Shown here: positions 1 to 7,551 of the stretch, piece by piece
Numbering within the stretch: position 1 is the first letter of the stretch
Layout: each line of letters begins with the position of its first letter
Source: Paenibacillus ginsengihumi DSM 21568
Lineage (GTDB): Bacteria > Bacillota > Bacilli > Paenibacillales > NBRC-103111
DNA: 45,008 nt
Direction of reading: 5' to 3'
Assembly: GCF_000380965.1 (NCBI RefSeq)
Contig: NZ_KB905589.1
Coordinates: 1-45,008, forward strand
Program-made: the position numbers and the translations under genes
Notes under the pieces: generated by a model
What the model was told of the DNA's origin: nothing
Database searches by the model: none
The model's input: only the letters and a program-made list of their open reading frames with translations

Positions 1-176
1 ATACGGTAAACGGGGAAGAGTGAGTTACGCGCTTTGCCGCCGGAGAGGCTGCACATCGCCTCCGGCAGTTTGATTTTTTCGAGAAAGGCCAGGAAGATTT
101 TGATGCCACCGCAACTCGTTGCGTTTTGTAGTGAAAATGCAGTTTTGATTTTGCTGATCGTTGTGGTAGACTTCAC
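1..176 (-). CDS. Transposase N-terminus, IS1380-like, cut by the window edge
   Basis: About 58 codons read leftward and run off position 1. The start is taken as GTG at 176-174, with a GAGAGGAG box (complement of 187-194) ten bases upstream. The visible protein begins MKSTTTISKIKTAFSLQN, followed by GGIKIFLAFLEKIKLPE and NSLFPVYR. A double glycine before a short leucine-rich helix is how DDE transposases of the IS1380 group commonly begin. The catalytic residues would lie outside the window, so the family call rests on the N-terminus alone. If right, it catalyses cut-and-paste movement of its own element. The neighbouring open frame at 246-488 lacks a start and seems to have been cut by the element. 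Confidence 0.6.
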   Translation of the reverse strand, partial: MKSTTTISKIKTAFSLQNATSCGGIKIFLAFLEKIKLPEAMCSLSGGKARNSLFPVYR

Positions 177-240
177 CTAAAAGGTGCTCCTCTCTTTGGG
201 TGTAGTGTTCCTTGCAAACACCATTCTACCAAAGATTCGG
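1..240. mobile_element. Right end of an IS1380-like insertion sequence (boundary estimated)
   Basis: The transposase start plus about 65 bases of upstream DNA are present. The terminal inverted repeat cannot be confirmed because the other end is outside the window. The end probably lies between 215 and 250, where the sequence changes from transposase leader to an open frame with no start codon. Confidence 0.4.
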
Positions 241-245
241 AGCCC

Positions 246-488
246 TTTTCATATTTTCAAGAAGCGATACTTTCGAAATTCAGGTTTATAACAATATTTG
301 TAGTGTTGCATGTCCTTCCGAATGTTTTAGCTGCAGTAGTTGCATCAGGAGGTACGTTCGGAAATTACCACCTTTTTATAGATACTAATGAAAGTTTATT
401 CGTTATTCCCAAGTACTGTTTTTTGATCGTAGGCGTAGCCTATTGTGTGTTGGCTGAATTTGGGGGGAAAGTTGAAGGCAAAAAATAA
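246..488 (+). pseudogene. 5'-truncated small membrane protein gene
   Basis: An open frame runs without a stop from the insertion-sequence side (about 246) to TAA at 486-488. The first possible start is GTG at 303 and has no ribosome binding site, so the gene has probably lost its beginning. The product is hydrophobic, with segments FRFITIFVVLHVLPNVLAAV and PKYCFLIVGVAYCVLAEF that look like membrane helices, and a lysine-rich tail. No family was recognised. The stop codon lies inside the terminator hairpin shared with the minus-strand gene. Base composition is clearly more AT-rich than the genes further right. Confidence 0.5.
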
Positions 489-518
489 AACCAGCGAAGA
501 ACGCTGGTTTTATTTTTT
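480..518. terminator. Bidirectional intrinsic terminator
   Basis: An 11-bp perfect stem (486-496 with 502-512) encloses the loop AAGAA, flanked by A6 on the left and T6 on the right. It can end transcription from both the rightward frame at 246-488 and the leftward gene at 517-1177. Confidence 0.9.
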
Positions 519-1177
519 AATAAGTGGGATAGCTGGAGGACACAACAAACTCGACGATGCCGTCTTGCTGTCCGCTGACTTCCCGAGGCATATAAAGATC
601 AACCCAAGTGCTGCCGGTCAATTTATTTTTCCAGTTTGTATAGTAGTTATTTTCCCAATGTTCCATCCAGCCATAAGAATTTGTTTTGATCGGCGTGAAA
701 TCGTACCAAGCATATTTTCCGTGCGGAGCTGTGGCGGCAAGATTGTGCTGATAAGTTGCAGAACCGTTCCAATTTCCGCCGAGTGCTACTTGGAGAGCTT
801 TCTTCATCTTAGCCGTAAGGGTCATAACCCTCTTTCTTTCTTTATGGACTGGGACAGGAACACGATTGTATTCGTTATATACGTTCCAAGTACAATTTGT
901 GCCACACAATGGTGGAGCCATAGGCGTAATCTCAGAGAATGAATTTTCGGGCCTCAATTTTTGTGTAGGTTGGTTTGCTTTTTGAATTGATTTCGACCTT
1001 TCTTGCCTTTTTACTGTTTCATGAAGAGAGGCAACTTCTGCGGGAGTAAGTTCAACGAGACCATTCTTTGTAACTCTCCATGTTTTCACTACTTGTCGAT
1101 CGTTGTTGGATCCTTTGGTCTCTGTAGCCCCGGCACTCATGATCGAAGAGAACATAAGAGCAAATGCTATTTTACAT
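517..1177 (-). CDS. Secreted hypothetical protein, possible frameshift at the start
   Basis: The open frame from the first in-frame ATG (1155) codes 212 residues, but that ATG has no ribosome binding site. A strong GGGGGAAGG (complement of 1183-1191) sits five bases before an ATG at 1177-1175, which is followed at once by a stop in its own frame. Dropping one base (A at 1174) gives MKIAFALMFSSIMSAGAT, a good signal peptide joined to the open frame. The gene is therefore either frameshifted at its second codon or carries a sequencing error. The mature protein has a charged, Gln-rich middle and an aromatic, Asn/Trp-rich C-terminal third ending VVSSSYPTY. No family was recognised; it is probably exported. 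Confidence 0.6.
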
Positions 1178-1259
1178 TTATGCCTTCCCCCATGGTATGA
1201 TAGATGCTGCGAATACCGCCCCTAATTTTGCGCGAAACAAGCATAAGTGAGGACAATCG

Positions 1260-1874
1260 ATGGAACTGGAATGGACAGGGGAGCGCATTATCCCCAAGCA
1301 GCTGAAGCCGACTAACGGCATGCTGCTCGAGCATGTGGCCAGGTATTACTTTGCCACACCTTATATTACCGGCCGGGTGCTGGATATCGCCTGCGGGACG
1401 GGATACGGGTGCCATATGGTGGCCAAGGAGCGCAAGCGGGAGGTCACGGAAATCGTAGGCGTGGATATCGACGCTCCGACGATCCGGTATGCGAGCCGCG
1501 AATACAACCACCAGAAGGTCCGTTATGTGCAGGATGACGCCGCCGATCCCGGATTGCCGGACAGGTTGGGAACCTTTGACACGATCCTCAGCTTCGAGAC
1601 GTTCGAGCATGTGGCGGCCGAGCGGACGTTCATGGACAACCTGTATCGGATGCTGAAGCCGGGAGGAACGCTGGTGCTCTCCAGTCCTTTCGGACGAGGG
1701 AGGGGCATGCCGACGAGCGAGCCGTTTCACGTCCATCAGCTGACGCCGGAGCAGTTCTCCGAGCTGTTCGTTCGCTATCGGCATACGGATATTTATTACC
1801 AAAGAGGGGTAACCTTCGAAAAACCGAGAGACGGCGTACGTTATTTTATCGGAGTTGCGGTCTGCACGAAATAA
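1260..1874 (+). CDS. Class I SAM-dependent methyltransferase
   Basis: 204 residues. The glycine-rich SAM-binding motif I is VLDIACGTGYG near residue 39, followed by an acidic ribose-binding position in IVGVDIDAPTIRYA and a motif II-like stretch FDTILSFETFEHVAAE. The later KPGGTLVLSSPFGR matches post-II of this fold (Methyltransf_11/25 type). It transfers a methyl group from S-adenosylmethionine to an unknown small molecule in the cytoplasm. Start ATG 1260 follows a GTGAGGA box. It lies 31 bp upstream of ywbE on the same strand and may be co-transcribed with it. The substrate cannot be predicted from sequence. Confidence 0.85.
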   Translation: MELEWTGERIIPKQLKPTNGMLLEHVARYYFATPYITGRVLDIACGTGYGCHMVAKERKREVTEIVGVDIDAPTIRYASREYNHQKVRYVQDDAADPGLPDRLGTFDTILSFETFEHVAAERTFMDNLYRMLKPGGTLVLSSPFGRGRGMPTSEPFHVHQLTPEQFSELFVRYRHTDIYYQRGVTFEKPRDGVRYFIGVAVCTK

Positions 1875-1905
1875 TCGGACCGCTGCATTTAAAGGAGAGA
1901 CAAAC

Positions 1906-2130
1906 ATGATGAGCATGAACGGCCAGCGCCGCAGCGATATCCGGCCGGGACTGGAAGTCGACATTGTGCTGAAGCAGGACCAGCGTACAGGCAAGACGAC
2001 GCGGGGCATTGTTAAGGATATTTTGACCAAATCGCCGAATCATCCGCATGGCATTAAGGTGCGGCTCCAAGACGGTCAAGTCGGGCGGGTAAAAGCCATT
2101 ATCGGCGGGATGCCGGAAGACAGGACATAA
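1906..2130 (+). CDS. ywbE: YwbE family protein (DUF2196)
   Basis: 74 residues from ATG 1906 (nearby ATGs at 1909 and 1915), preceded by AAAGGAGAG at 1891-1899. The core RSDIRPGLEVDIVLKQDQRT, then TRGIVKDILTKSPNHPHGIK and VRLQDGQVGRVKAI, is the typical YwbE sequence, a small all-beta, KOW/SH3-like protein widespread in Bacillales. Its biological role is unknown. An upstream in-frame ATG at 1855 lies inside the methyltransferase and lacks a ribosome binding site, so the shorter form is preferred. Confidence 0.9.
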   Translation: MMSMNGQRRSDIRPGLEVDIVLKQDQRTGKTTRGIVKDILTKSPNHPHGIKVRLQDGQVGRVKAIIGGMPEDRT

Positions 2131-2320
2131 CGCCTTAGGGCAGGGCTTGGCAGTATGCTGCATCAGAAGCGGCGAAGTGTTGGATGAGCAAGGGAGGCCG
2201 ACAGGCTTTGCGGCATTGCGCCAATGGACACTGCGGCATGCAGCGCAAGAAGCGACAAGCCGCGGGGCGGTTAACGGCGCCGGCATGCTTCGGAACGTGC
2301 CGTGCAAGGGGCGACATGCT
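2131..2320. other. Gene-free spacer
   Basis: No convincing gene. Open frames cross this stretch on both strands but lack ribosome binding sites and family resemblance. It is the left part of a spacer of about 1.1 kb that becomes repeat-dense to the right. Confidence 0.5.
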
Positions 2321-2360
2321 CGATAGACGCCTATGCCGCTTGCGCGGCACCATCAGGCGA
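2321..2360 (+). repeat. R1 composite repeat, partial copy
   Basis: Contains ATAGACGCCTATG, the left arm of the R1 element, but the rest is replaced by a different short palindrome (GCCGCTTGCGCGGC). A fuller copy follows at 2403. Confidence 0.45.
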
Positions 2361-2402
2361 TGGAAAATGAGCCGCGGGCCCTGGGCATTTTTCGGGGGAG
2401 CT

Positions 2403-2496
2403 TACGCCTATGCCAGGCGATTCCTTTTGTCATCGGTCGTCTCCTTCGGAATTGAAAATTTGGCCCGTGGATTATCGCCTAATTTTCGGGGATAGC
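2403..2496 (+). repeat. R1 composite double-hairpin repeat
   Basis: Order of parts: hairpin A (TACGCCTATG ... CATCGGTCGTC), a short GC spacer (TCCTTCGGA), then hairpin B with TTGAAAATTTGG pairing to CCTAATTTTC, ending GGATAG. The same order recurs at 30785, 44825 and 44916. Confidence 0.75.
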
Positions 2497-2500
2497 CAGC

Positions 2501-2551
2501 AAATGTTGTATTTTTTGCAGGATTTGTCGCCTCATGCGCCCTGAGAGGGGC
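2501..2551 (+). repeat. R5 repeat, copy 1
   Basis: AAATGTTGTATTTTTTGCAG followed by GATTTGTCGCCTC is nearly identical to 26673-26724 over about 45 bp. In both places an R1 copy lies within about 25 bp. Confidence 0.75.
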
Positions 2552-2558
2552 CGCGTTC

Positions 2559-2637
2559 ACGCGGAGTTCGCACGCATGCTAACGTGGAGTCTGAACGCAA
2601 CGCGGAGTCTGAGCGCTACCATGGAGTTTGCACGCTA
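2559..2637 (+). repeat. Tandem repeat, four units of about 18-23 bp
   Basis: Four imperfect units of the form ACGYGGAGTYTGMACGCTA at 2559, 2582, 2600 and 2619. It lies in gene-free DNA. Confidence 0.75.
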
Positions 2638-2886
2638 AAAACCGGTTTCGGGGGCCGCCGGCTGAGCGCTTTGTCGCAGGAAAGTGTAAATTTCCACAAT
2701 AAAGGGCCACTCCGAAGGCAAAGTTTACTCCGCGCTGACAAAAAAAGTTTGACTTCGATAAAGCGTAAACGTGTTAATCGAAGTCTCGCTTTCTGCACCA
2801 GGCAAAACTGCCGCTCAGCCGCAGCTCCGCTCATCTGGCGAATGTGCTTCGGTCGAAGCCTCTCTTCATGCTCGCTAGCCTGGAGT

Positions 2887-3004
2887 GCTGTTTTGCCCGG
2901 GCTAACGCTTGCCACAGAGCTTATTCCCTCGAAACGCTCGATTTGAAATTGTAACGCAAGTGAGCAGTCTTATTTGGCATTTCGGGCCACCAGATTCAGC
3001 GTTT
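2887..3004 (+). repeat. R3 dispersed repeat, copy 1
   Basis: About 118 bp closely matching 17652-17768. It starts with CTGTTTTGC and a GGGCTAACGC block and holds an internal near-duplication (CTAACGC...CTTATT and GTAACGCAAG...CTTATT, about 46 bp apart). No coding capacity is evident. The copies keep the same orientation. Confidence 0.8.
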
Positions 3005-3196
3005 CTGACTAAATAGCGCTCTTCAGTTTCGTTACATTTTAAAAAGTGCCCGTTTCAGCAAAATAGCGTTTGTCACTAGCGTTAGAAATTCGGAAGCTTC
3101 GGCAGGAGCGCAAGAAGGGACCGTTCAGGAAGAGCAGCGTAGGAAAGAACAGTACAAGAGGAGCAGATGATGAAAATGTGCCGCGCACCCCGGGGC

Positions 3197-3225
3197 TTGA
3201 CTTCATCACAAGCAATATTTATACT
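3197..3225 (+). promoter_or_regulatory. Sigma-A promoter of the Fur-family gene
   Basis: -35 TTGACT (3197-3202), exact 17-base spacer, -10 TATACT (3220-3225). The start codon at 3263 is 37 bases downstream of the -10 box. Confidence 0.75.
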
Positions 3226-3240
3226 AAATCTAAATATAAA
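3218..3240. promoter_or_regulatory. AT-rich palindrome over the -10 box, candidate Fur/PerR operator
   Basis: TTTATA (3218-3223) and TATAAA (3235-3240) flank an AT-rich centre that covers the -10 box of the regulator's own promoter. Fur-family regulators often bind such AT-rich inverted repeats and repress themselves. The match to a canonical Per or Fur box is only partial. Confidence 0.45.
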
Positions 3241-3262
3241 CTAGGTCAAAGGATTTGGTGTC

Positions 3263-3655
3263 ATGAATAAAATTAACTTGACGACACAGCGCAAAGCGAT
3301 CCTCGACATTATACAGCAATCGCACGATCATCCGACCGCTGCGGAGGTTATCGAGCGGCTGCGCGAGCAGGGCCGGCAATTCGCTTACGGCACGGTCTAC
3401 AATTCCCTCCGCTATTTGACGGATATGGGCCTGATTCGCGAGCTCAAGCTTGGCGAGGCGGCCAGCCGTTACGATGCGCGCACCGATGAGCATCAGCATA
3501 TCGTATGCCGGCGCTGCGGCCGCGTCGACGAGGTGCTGACCGACATTCCGGCGGCATGGCTGGAAGCCGTGGCGCGCGAGACCGGCTATGCGATTGATCG
3601 CGCCCAGGCGGTCGTGGAAGGAGTGTGCGCCGAATGCAGGAACTCCGGCAAGTAA
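3263..3655 (+). CDS. Fur/PerR-family metal-dependent regulator
   Basis: 130 residues, normal for the family. The N-terminal winged helix includes TTQRKAILDIIQQS and the recognition region FAYGTVYNSLRYLTDMGLI. The C-terminal dimer domain carries DEHQHIVCRRCGRVDEV and a second CxxC (GVCAEC), the two cysteine pairs that hold structural zinc in PerR, Fur and Zur. PerR is favoured by the AT-rich palindrome at the promoter and overall length, but iron (Fur) or zinc (Zur) sensing cannot be excluded. Start ATG follows AAAGGA at 3248-3253. The next regulator gene starts inside its 3' end, so the two proteins are probably made together. Confidence 0.85.
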   Translation: MNKINLTTQRKAILDIIQQSHDHPTAAEVIERLREQGRQFAYGTVYNSLRYLTDMGLIRELKLGEAASRYDARTDEHQHIVCRRCGRVDEVLTDIPAAWLEAVARETGYAIDRAQAVVEGVCAECRNSGK

Positions 3656-4419
3656 TAAACGGCGAGTCGTATCCGAGCTTTGGCTATGCGCCGCTGCAGG
3701 GCCGCGAGCCGTGTCAGGGCTTTGACGGTGCGCCGCTGCACTGCTCCCAAACCGAGCGGATCGCCATAGTCAGCCCGTTCCCGGGGAGGCTGCAGCAGCT
3801 GATCGCCGCATTATCGGAACAATGCTACGATGTGATGGTGTTTCATCGCTGGGATGAGCGCCTGGCAGACGATTTGCAGATCGGGCTGCGCATCGTGGAC
3901 TTCACGGCAGCCGGTCATCCCGGCTTCCGGCGGGAGCTGGCCCATTTGGCCGAGTTAGGCGACGCGGTTCCCACGTTGTACCTGGTCAATGGCGCTTTGC
4001 CGCGAGGGGCGGCTCTACTACAGGAGCGCAGCCGGATGCCGTGGCCGATTCATCCCGCCCGGGCGCTGGAGCGAGTTCGGCGCATGATTCGCAGCGAAGA
4101 AGCGGCGGTTCGCCGGGCCAGGAGCCTCCGGTTCAAGGATATCGAGCTCGATCCGAAGCGGATGACGGCGCTGCAGAGCGGCCGCAGGCTGGAGTTGACC
4201 AGGACGGAATACGACCTGTTGAAGGCGCTGCTGGAGGCGAAAGGCTCCGTGCTGACGCGCGAGGAGCTGATCCGCCGCGTATGGGGATTCGACTACTTCG
4301 GAGGCAGCAACGTCGTGGACGTGCATGTGCGGAGCTTGCGGAAGAAGCTCGGAGACAGCGTCGCGTCGCCCCGGTACATCGATACCGTGCGGGGCGTAGG
4401 CTACAGGCTGGCGGATTAA
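3634..4419 (+). CDS. OmpR/PhoB-type winged-helix regulator with degenerate receiver
   Basis: 261 residues from ATG 3634. GGAAGGAG at 3616-3623 is ten bases upstream; GTG 3625 is too close to it. The C-terminal 100 residues are a clear Trans_reg_C domain: LTRTEYDLLKALLEAKGSVL, then REELIRRVWGFDY, VVDVHVRSLRKKLGD and YIDTVRGVGYRL. The N-terminal half has the size of a receiver but lacks the acidic pair (IAIVSPFPGR) and the usual K-P motif (MPWPIHPARALERV). An Asp in LRIVDFTAAG may be the relic of the phosphorylation site. No sensor kinase is adjacent. It overlaps the Fur-family gene by 22 bases, which points to translational coupling and a joint role, perhaps in metal or redox stress. Phosphorylation-independent activity is an inference. 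Confidence 0.8.
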   Translation: MQELRQVINGESYPSFGYAPLQGREPCQGFDGAPLHCSQTERIAIVSPFPGRLQQLIAALSEQCYDVMVFHRWDERLADDLQIGLRIVDFTAAGHPGFRRELAHLAELGDAVPTLYLVNGALPRGAALLQERSRMPWPIHPARALERVRRMIRSEEAAVRRARSLRFKDIELDPKRMTALQSGRRLELTRTEYDLLKALLEAKGSVLTREELIRRVWGFDYFGGSNVVDVHVRSLRKKLGDSVASPRYIDTVRGVGYRLAD

Positions 4420-4432
4420 GCCCAAATACCGG

Positions 4433-4520
4433 CCGGAAGAGATGAACGAAGTGCCGGAAGAGATGGGGACGGAGAACCGGAAGAGGATAGAAGAAGTATC
4501 GGAAGAGATGGACGAAGCAA
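4433..4520 (+). repeat. Purine-rich tandem repeat, four units of about 21-23 bp
   Basis: Units beginning CGGAAGAG at 4434, 4455, 4478 and 4500 (for example CCGGAAGAGATGAACGAAG). An open frame from 4442 runs through it (MNEVPEEMGTENRKR...), but it has no ribosome binding site and continues antisense to the next gene, so it is treated as non-coding. Confidence 0.65.
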
Positions 4521-4615
4521 TGGGCGAGATGGGAAAAAATCAGACCAGCAGTGAAGTTGTCGGCACACTTCACGATCTGCCAGGACAGTTATGCTTTCGT
4601 TTCAAGCCCAGCCGC

Positions 4616-5140
4616 CTAAGCCTCCAACACCGCAACGGCCCGGACCGGGGATCCGTCACCACGGACGATGCGCAGAGGAAAGCCGTAGAACATAAAATCG
4701 GTCCCGGCGGGCAGGCGGTCCAAACCGTGCAGCCCCGTATATGTCACAATTCCGATACCGAGCAGCGCCCGCTCCAGTTCTTCTGACAGTTCGCCACCGA
4801 CGAACGGCGGCCGTAGCGCAGCGAGCCGGTCAAAGCATTCCAGCCCGACGGATTCAGCGAAAAACAGCCCCCGGCCTTCCGGCCAAGTCGGGTCTTCGAT
4901 CCGTACTACGCGCGATGCTCCGAAAAATCGCTCTAATGGCAGCTCATCCAATGTCGCTGCACCGGGGTGCATGTGCGAGGGCGCGTCCACGTGCGTCCCC
5001 GTATGGCTGCCCATCGAAAGTTGCCGCAGCTCCCAGGTGTGGCGCTCGTATGTGTGCACAACCTTCACTTTGACCTCCGGATCGCCGGGATAAACGGGCA
5101 TACCGTCCGCAATCGGCTGCGACAAGTCGATCACTCTCAC
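4616..5140 (-). CDS. Cyclase/kynurenine formamidase-like metal hydrolase
   Basis: 174 residues from a GTG start at 5140 (VRVIDLSQPIADGMPVYPGD), chosen because GGAGG (complement of 5149-5153) is eight bases upstream. Longer forms from 5155 or 5185 would bury that site. The metal-binding signature HTGTHVDAPSH, with SMGS before it, defines the Cyclase family (PF04199), which includes kynurenine formamidase KynB. The tail has TGLHGLDRLP and FPLRIVRGDGSPVRAVAVL, also typical. It hydrolyses an amide or related bond with a divalent metal in the cytoplasm. No tryptophan-catabolism genes are nearby, so the true substrate is unknown. Confidence 0.85.
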   Translation of the reverse strand: MRVIDLSQPIADGMPVYPGDPEVKVKVVHTYERHTWELRQLSMGSHTGTHVDAPSHMHPGAATLDELPLERFFGASRVVRIEDPTWPEGRGLFFAESVGLECFDRLAALRPPFVGGELSEELERALLGIGIVTYTGLHGLDRLPAGTDFMFYGFPLRIVRGDGSPVRAVAVLEA

Positions 5141-5443
5141 TTTGAACGCCTCCATTTTGCAAGTTGATTTTACAAAATTTACCATTATATGAATAGGTGT
5201 CGTTCCTCGCTAGCGTAACATATAAAACGATCTTATTCTTCTCAAAAAAAGTTGCCGCCCGGCAATGCTCGCTTGCGAATCGATGCCGCCTGCGCCAAAC
5301 GCGCCAAATATGACAGCGCTTCGCTCCAGTCCGGCTGCTCCGGCGAATGCAGCCCGAACTTCGGCTCGATTTCCGGTTACTTTCCCTTTATACTGAGAAT
5401 AACAGATTTTTGAGTTCATACCAACGCCGAAGGAGCGATCCTC
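5141..5443. other. Divergent intergenic region before moxR
   Basis: No gene seen. A weak sigma-A-like promoter (TCGATT 5366-5371, 17 bases, TATACT 5389-5394) points toward moxR. Only its -10 box is good. Confidence 0.35.
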
Positions 5444-6415
5444 ATGCCGATGTCCTTTCACCAAATCAGGGAGCTTGCCGACCGGATCCGGAGCAACGTC
5501 AATCAAGTGATCGTGGGCAAAGAAGACGTGATCGACAAGCTGCTGATCGCGCTTATCGCCTCCGGGCATGTGCTGCTCGAGGACGTGCCGGGCACGGGCA
5601 AAACGCTGCTGGCCAAGGCGCTCGCCCGTTCGCTGGATTGCCAGTTTAAGCGCATTCAATTCACCCCGGATTTGCTGCCCTCGGATTTGAGCGGGATCAA
5701 TTATTTCAACCAGAAGCAGTCCGATTTCGAGTTTCGGCCAGGGCCGCTGTTCACGAATATTTTACTGGCTGACGAGATCAACCGGGCGACGCCGCGCACC
5801 CAATCGAGCCTGCTGGAATGCATGGAGGAGCGGCAGGTCAGCATCGACGGCGACACCCGTCCGCTCGAGCGGCCGTTCCTCGTCATCGCCACCCAGAATC
5901 CGGTCGAGAATCAGGGGACGTTTCCGCTGCCCGAGGCGCAGCTCGACCGGTTCCTGTTCAAGCTCGGCATGGGGTATCCGAGCGCGGAGGAGGGCCTGAG
6001 CATCCTGAAGCGCTTCAAGGAGGCGAGCCCGCTGGCGGAGCTTGCGCCCGTCGCCGCGGCAAGCGAGCTGATCGAGGCCCAGAACAGCTTTGCCCGCATC
6101 GAGGCGAGCGACGAGGTGCTGACCTACCTGCTCAGCATTGTGGAGCGGACGAGAACGCACCCCGATGTCGCCACCGGCGTCAGCCCGCGGGGCAGCCAGG
6201 CTCTCCTGAAAGCGGCGCAGGTGCAGGCGATTTTGCAGGGCAGGGATTTCGTCGCGCCCGACGATGTCAAGGCGATGGCCGTGCCGGTGCTGGCCCACAG
6301 GCTGATGCTGACCGGCTCGTTCCGACTGCGTCCGGAAGCGGCCGAGCGCGTCATTGAGAAAATATTGCAGGAAATTCCCGTGCCTGCGGAGGAACAGGTG
6401 TTCTCCAGGCCGTAA
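5444..6415 (+). CDS. MoxR-family AAA+ ATPase
   Basis: 323 residues. Walker A is EDVPGTGKTLLAKAL near residue 50, Walker B is ILLADEINRATPRTQSSLLE and sensor 1 is VIATQNPVE. PLPEAQLDRFLFKLGMGYPS is the signature of the MoxR group, and the C-terminal lid (SPRGSQALLKAAQ) is present. MoxR ATPases act as ATP-driven chaperones with partners encoded beside them, usually a DUF58 protein. Start ATG 5444 follows AAGGAG. The next gene begins 14 bases after the stop, and the three genes to 8915 form a tight operon. Confidence 0.93.
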   Translation: MPMSFHQIRELADRIRSNVNQVIVGKEDVIDKLLIALIASGHVLLEDVPGTGKTLLAKALARSLDCQFKRIQFTPDLLPSDLSGINYFNQKQSDFEFRPGPLFTNILLADEINRATPRTQSSLLECMEERQVSIDGDTRPLERPFLVIATQNPVENQGTFPLPEAQLDRFLFKLGMGYPSAEEGLSILKRFKEASPLAELAPVAAASELIEAQNSFARIEASDEVLTYLLSIVERTRTHPDVATGVSPRGSQALLKAAQVQAILQGRDFVAPDDVKAMAVPVLAHRLMLTGSFRLRPEAAERVIEKILQEIPVPAEEQVFSRP

Positions 6416-6429
6416 GGAAGCGAGGCCGA

Positions 6430-7551
6430 TTGCAAATGGAAATATATTGGCTGCTGCTCGTCGCCGCTGGCGTCATCTGGCTGCAGGGTGCGCTCTTTGG
6501 CCGCTTCGGCAAGCGAGGCCTAACGTATGAGCGATTTTTCAGCGTGAAGGCGTGCTTTCCCGGCGACGAAGTCGAGATGGTGGAGCGGATTGCCAACCGC
6601 AAGCTGCTGCCCGTGCCGTGGGTGCGGCTGGAATCGCTCATCCATGCCAATTTGCGGTTCCAGGGGCAGTCGGGGCTGACGATCAGCGAAGGGGAGATGT
6701 TTCAGAACCATCGCAGCCTGTTCAGCTTGATGCCCTATACGCAAATTGTGCGAAGACATAAAATTGCGGCCCTGCGGAGGGGCTGCTACCGGCTGAACAC
6801 GGCGACGCTGACGACGGGCGATATGCTCGGGCTGAACCGGGCGAGCGTTACGATGACGCTCGATGCGCAGCTGCTGGTCTACCCGCAGCTGCTCGATCCG
6901 CAAGAGCTGCAGCTGCCGAGCCACAGCTGGCAGGGCGATGCGACGGTGCGCCGCTGGATTGTCGACGATCCGTTCATGATCTCCGGCGTCCGCGAATACC
7001 GCTACGGCGATCCGCTCGGCGGCATCAACTGGAAGGCGACCGCCCGCACCGGCCGGCTGCAGGTGCACCAGCGCGATTTTACCGCCGAGCACCGGCTGAT
7101 CATCTGCGTGAATGTGGAGGATCACGAAGGCATGTGGAGCCAGGTGAACGATGAAGAACGGTTCGAACGCGGACTCTCGTACGCCGCGTCGTTCGCGCAG
7201 ATGGCGATCGGGCGAGGGATGGAGACAGGCTTCGCCACGAACGCTTACAGCGTCGACGATCCGAAGGAGCCAGTGCGGGTGGAGCCGGGAAGCGGGGGGC
7301 CGCAGATGGAAGCGCTGCTGCAGACGATGGCCCGGCTTGTCGTCGCCCGCAGCATTCCTTTCGACACGCTGCTGGAGCAGGAAGTGGAGCGGGCGGTCTC
7401 GAACGTCGATTATCTGCTCGTCTCGGCTTACGTCAGCGAGAAGATGGAGGCGCAGATCCATCGGCTGCGAAGGAACGGCAACGCTGTCGACTTCTTCATG
7501 CTCGAGGGCAAGGACAACGGTGCGGCACGAAGGGAGGGCGAAAGCGCATGA
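6430..7551 (+). CDS. DUF58 domain protein, membrane-anchored
   Basis: 373 residues from TTG 6430, or 371 from ATG 6436; GAGG just upstream fits either. One or two N-terminal hydrophobic segments (IYWLLLVAAGVIWLQGALFG) anchor it. The hallmark DUF58 motif is VREYRYGDPLGGINWKATAR near residue 190. The C-terminal part resembles a von Willebrand A-like fold (LIICVNVEDHEG). It is the standard partner of MoxR ATPases; the pair is thought to assemble or load metal into extracytoplasmic proteins, but the target here is unknown. Its last four bases overlap the start of the next gene (ATGA). Confidence 0.9.
   Translation: MQMEIYWLLLVAAGVIWLQGALFGRFGKRGLTYERFFSVKACFPGDEVEMVERIANRKLLPVPWVRLESLIHANLRFQGQSGLTISEGEMFQNHRSLFSLMPYTQIVRRHKIAALRRGCYRLNTATLTTGDMLGLNRASVTMTLDAQLLVYPQLLDPQELQLPSHSWQGDATVRRWIVDDPFMISGVREYRYGDPLGGINWKATARTGRLQVHQRDFTAEHRLIICVNVEDHEGMWSQVNDEERFERGLSYAASFAQMAIGRGMETGFATNAYSVDDPKEPVRVEPGSGGPQMEALLQTMARLVVARSIPFDTLLEQEVERAVSNVDYLLVSAYVSEKMEAQIHRLRRNGNAVDFFMLEGKDNGAARREGESA

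Noticed and set aside
2184..2495. Arg/Cys-rich 103-codon open frame
   Set aside because: It has no ribosome binding site and crosses R1 repeat sequence.
4442..4786. 114-codon frame through the purine-rich repeat
   Set aside because: It runs antisense into the cyclase-family gene and has no ribosome binding site.
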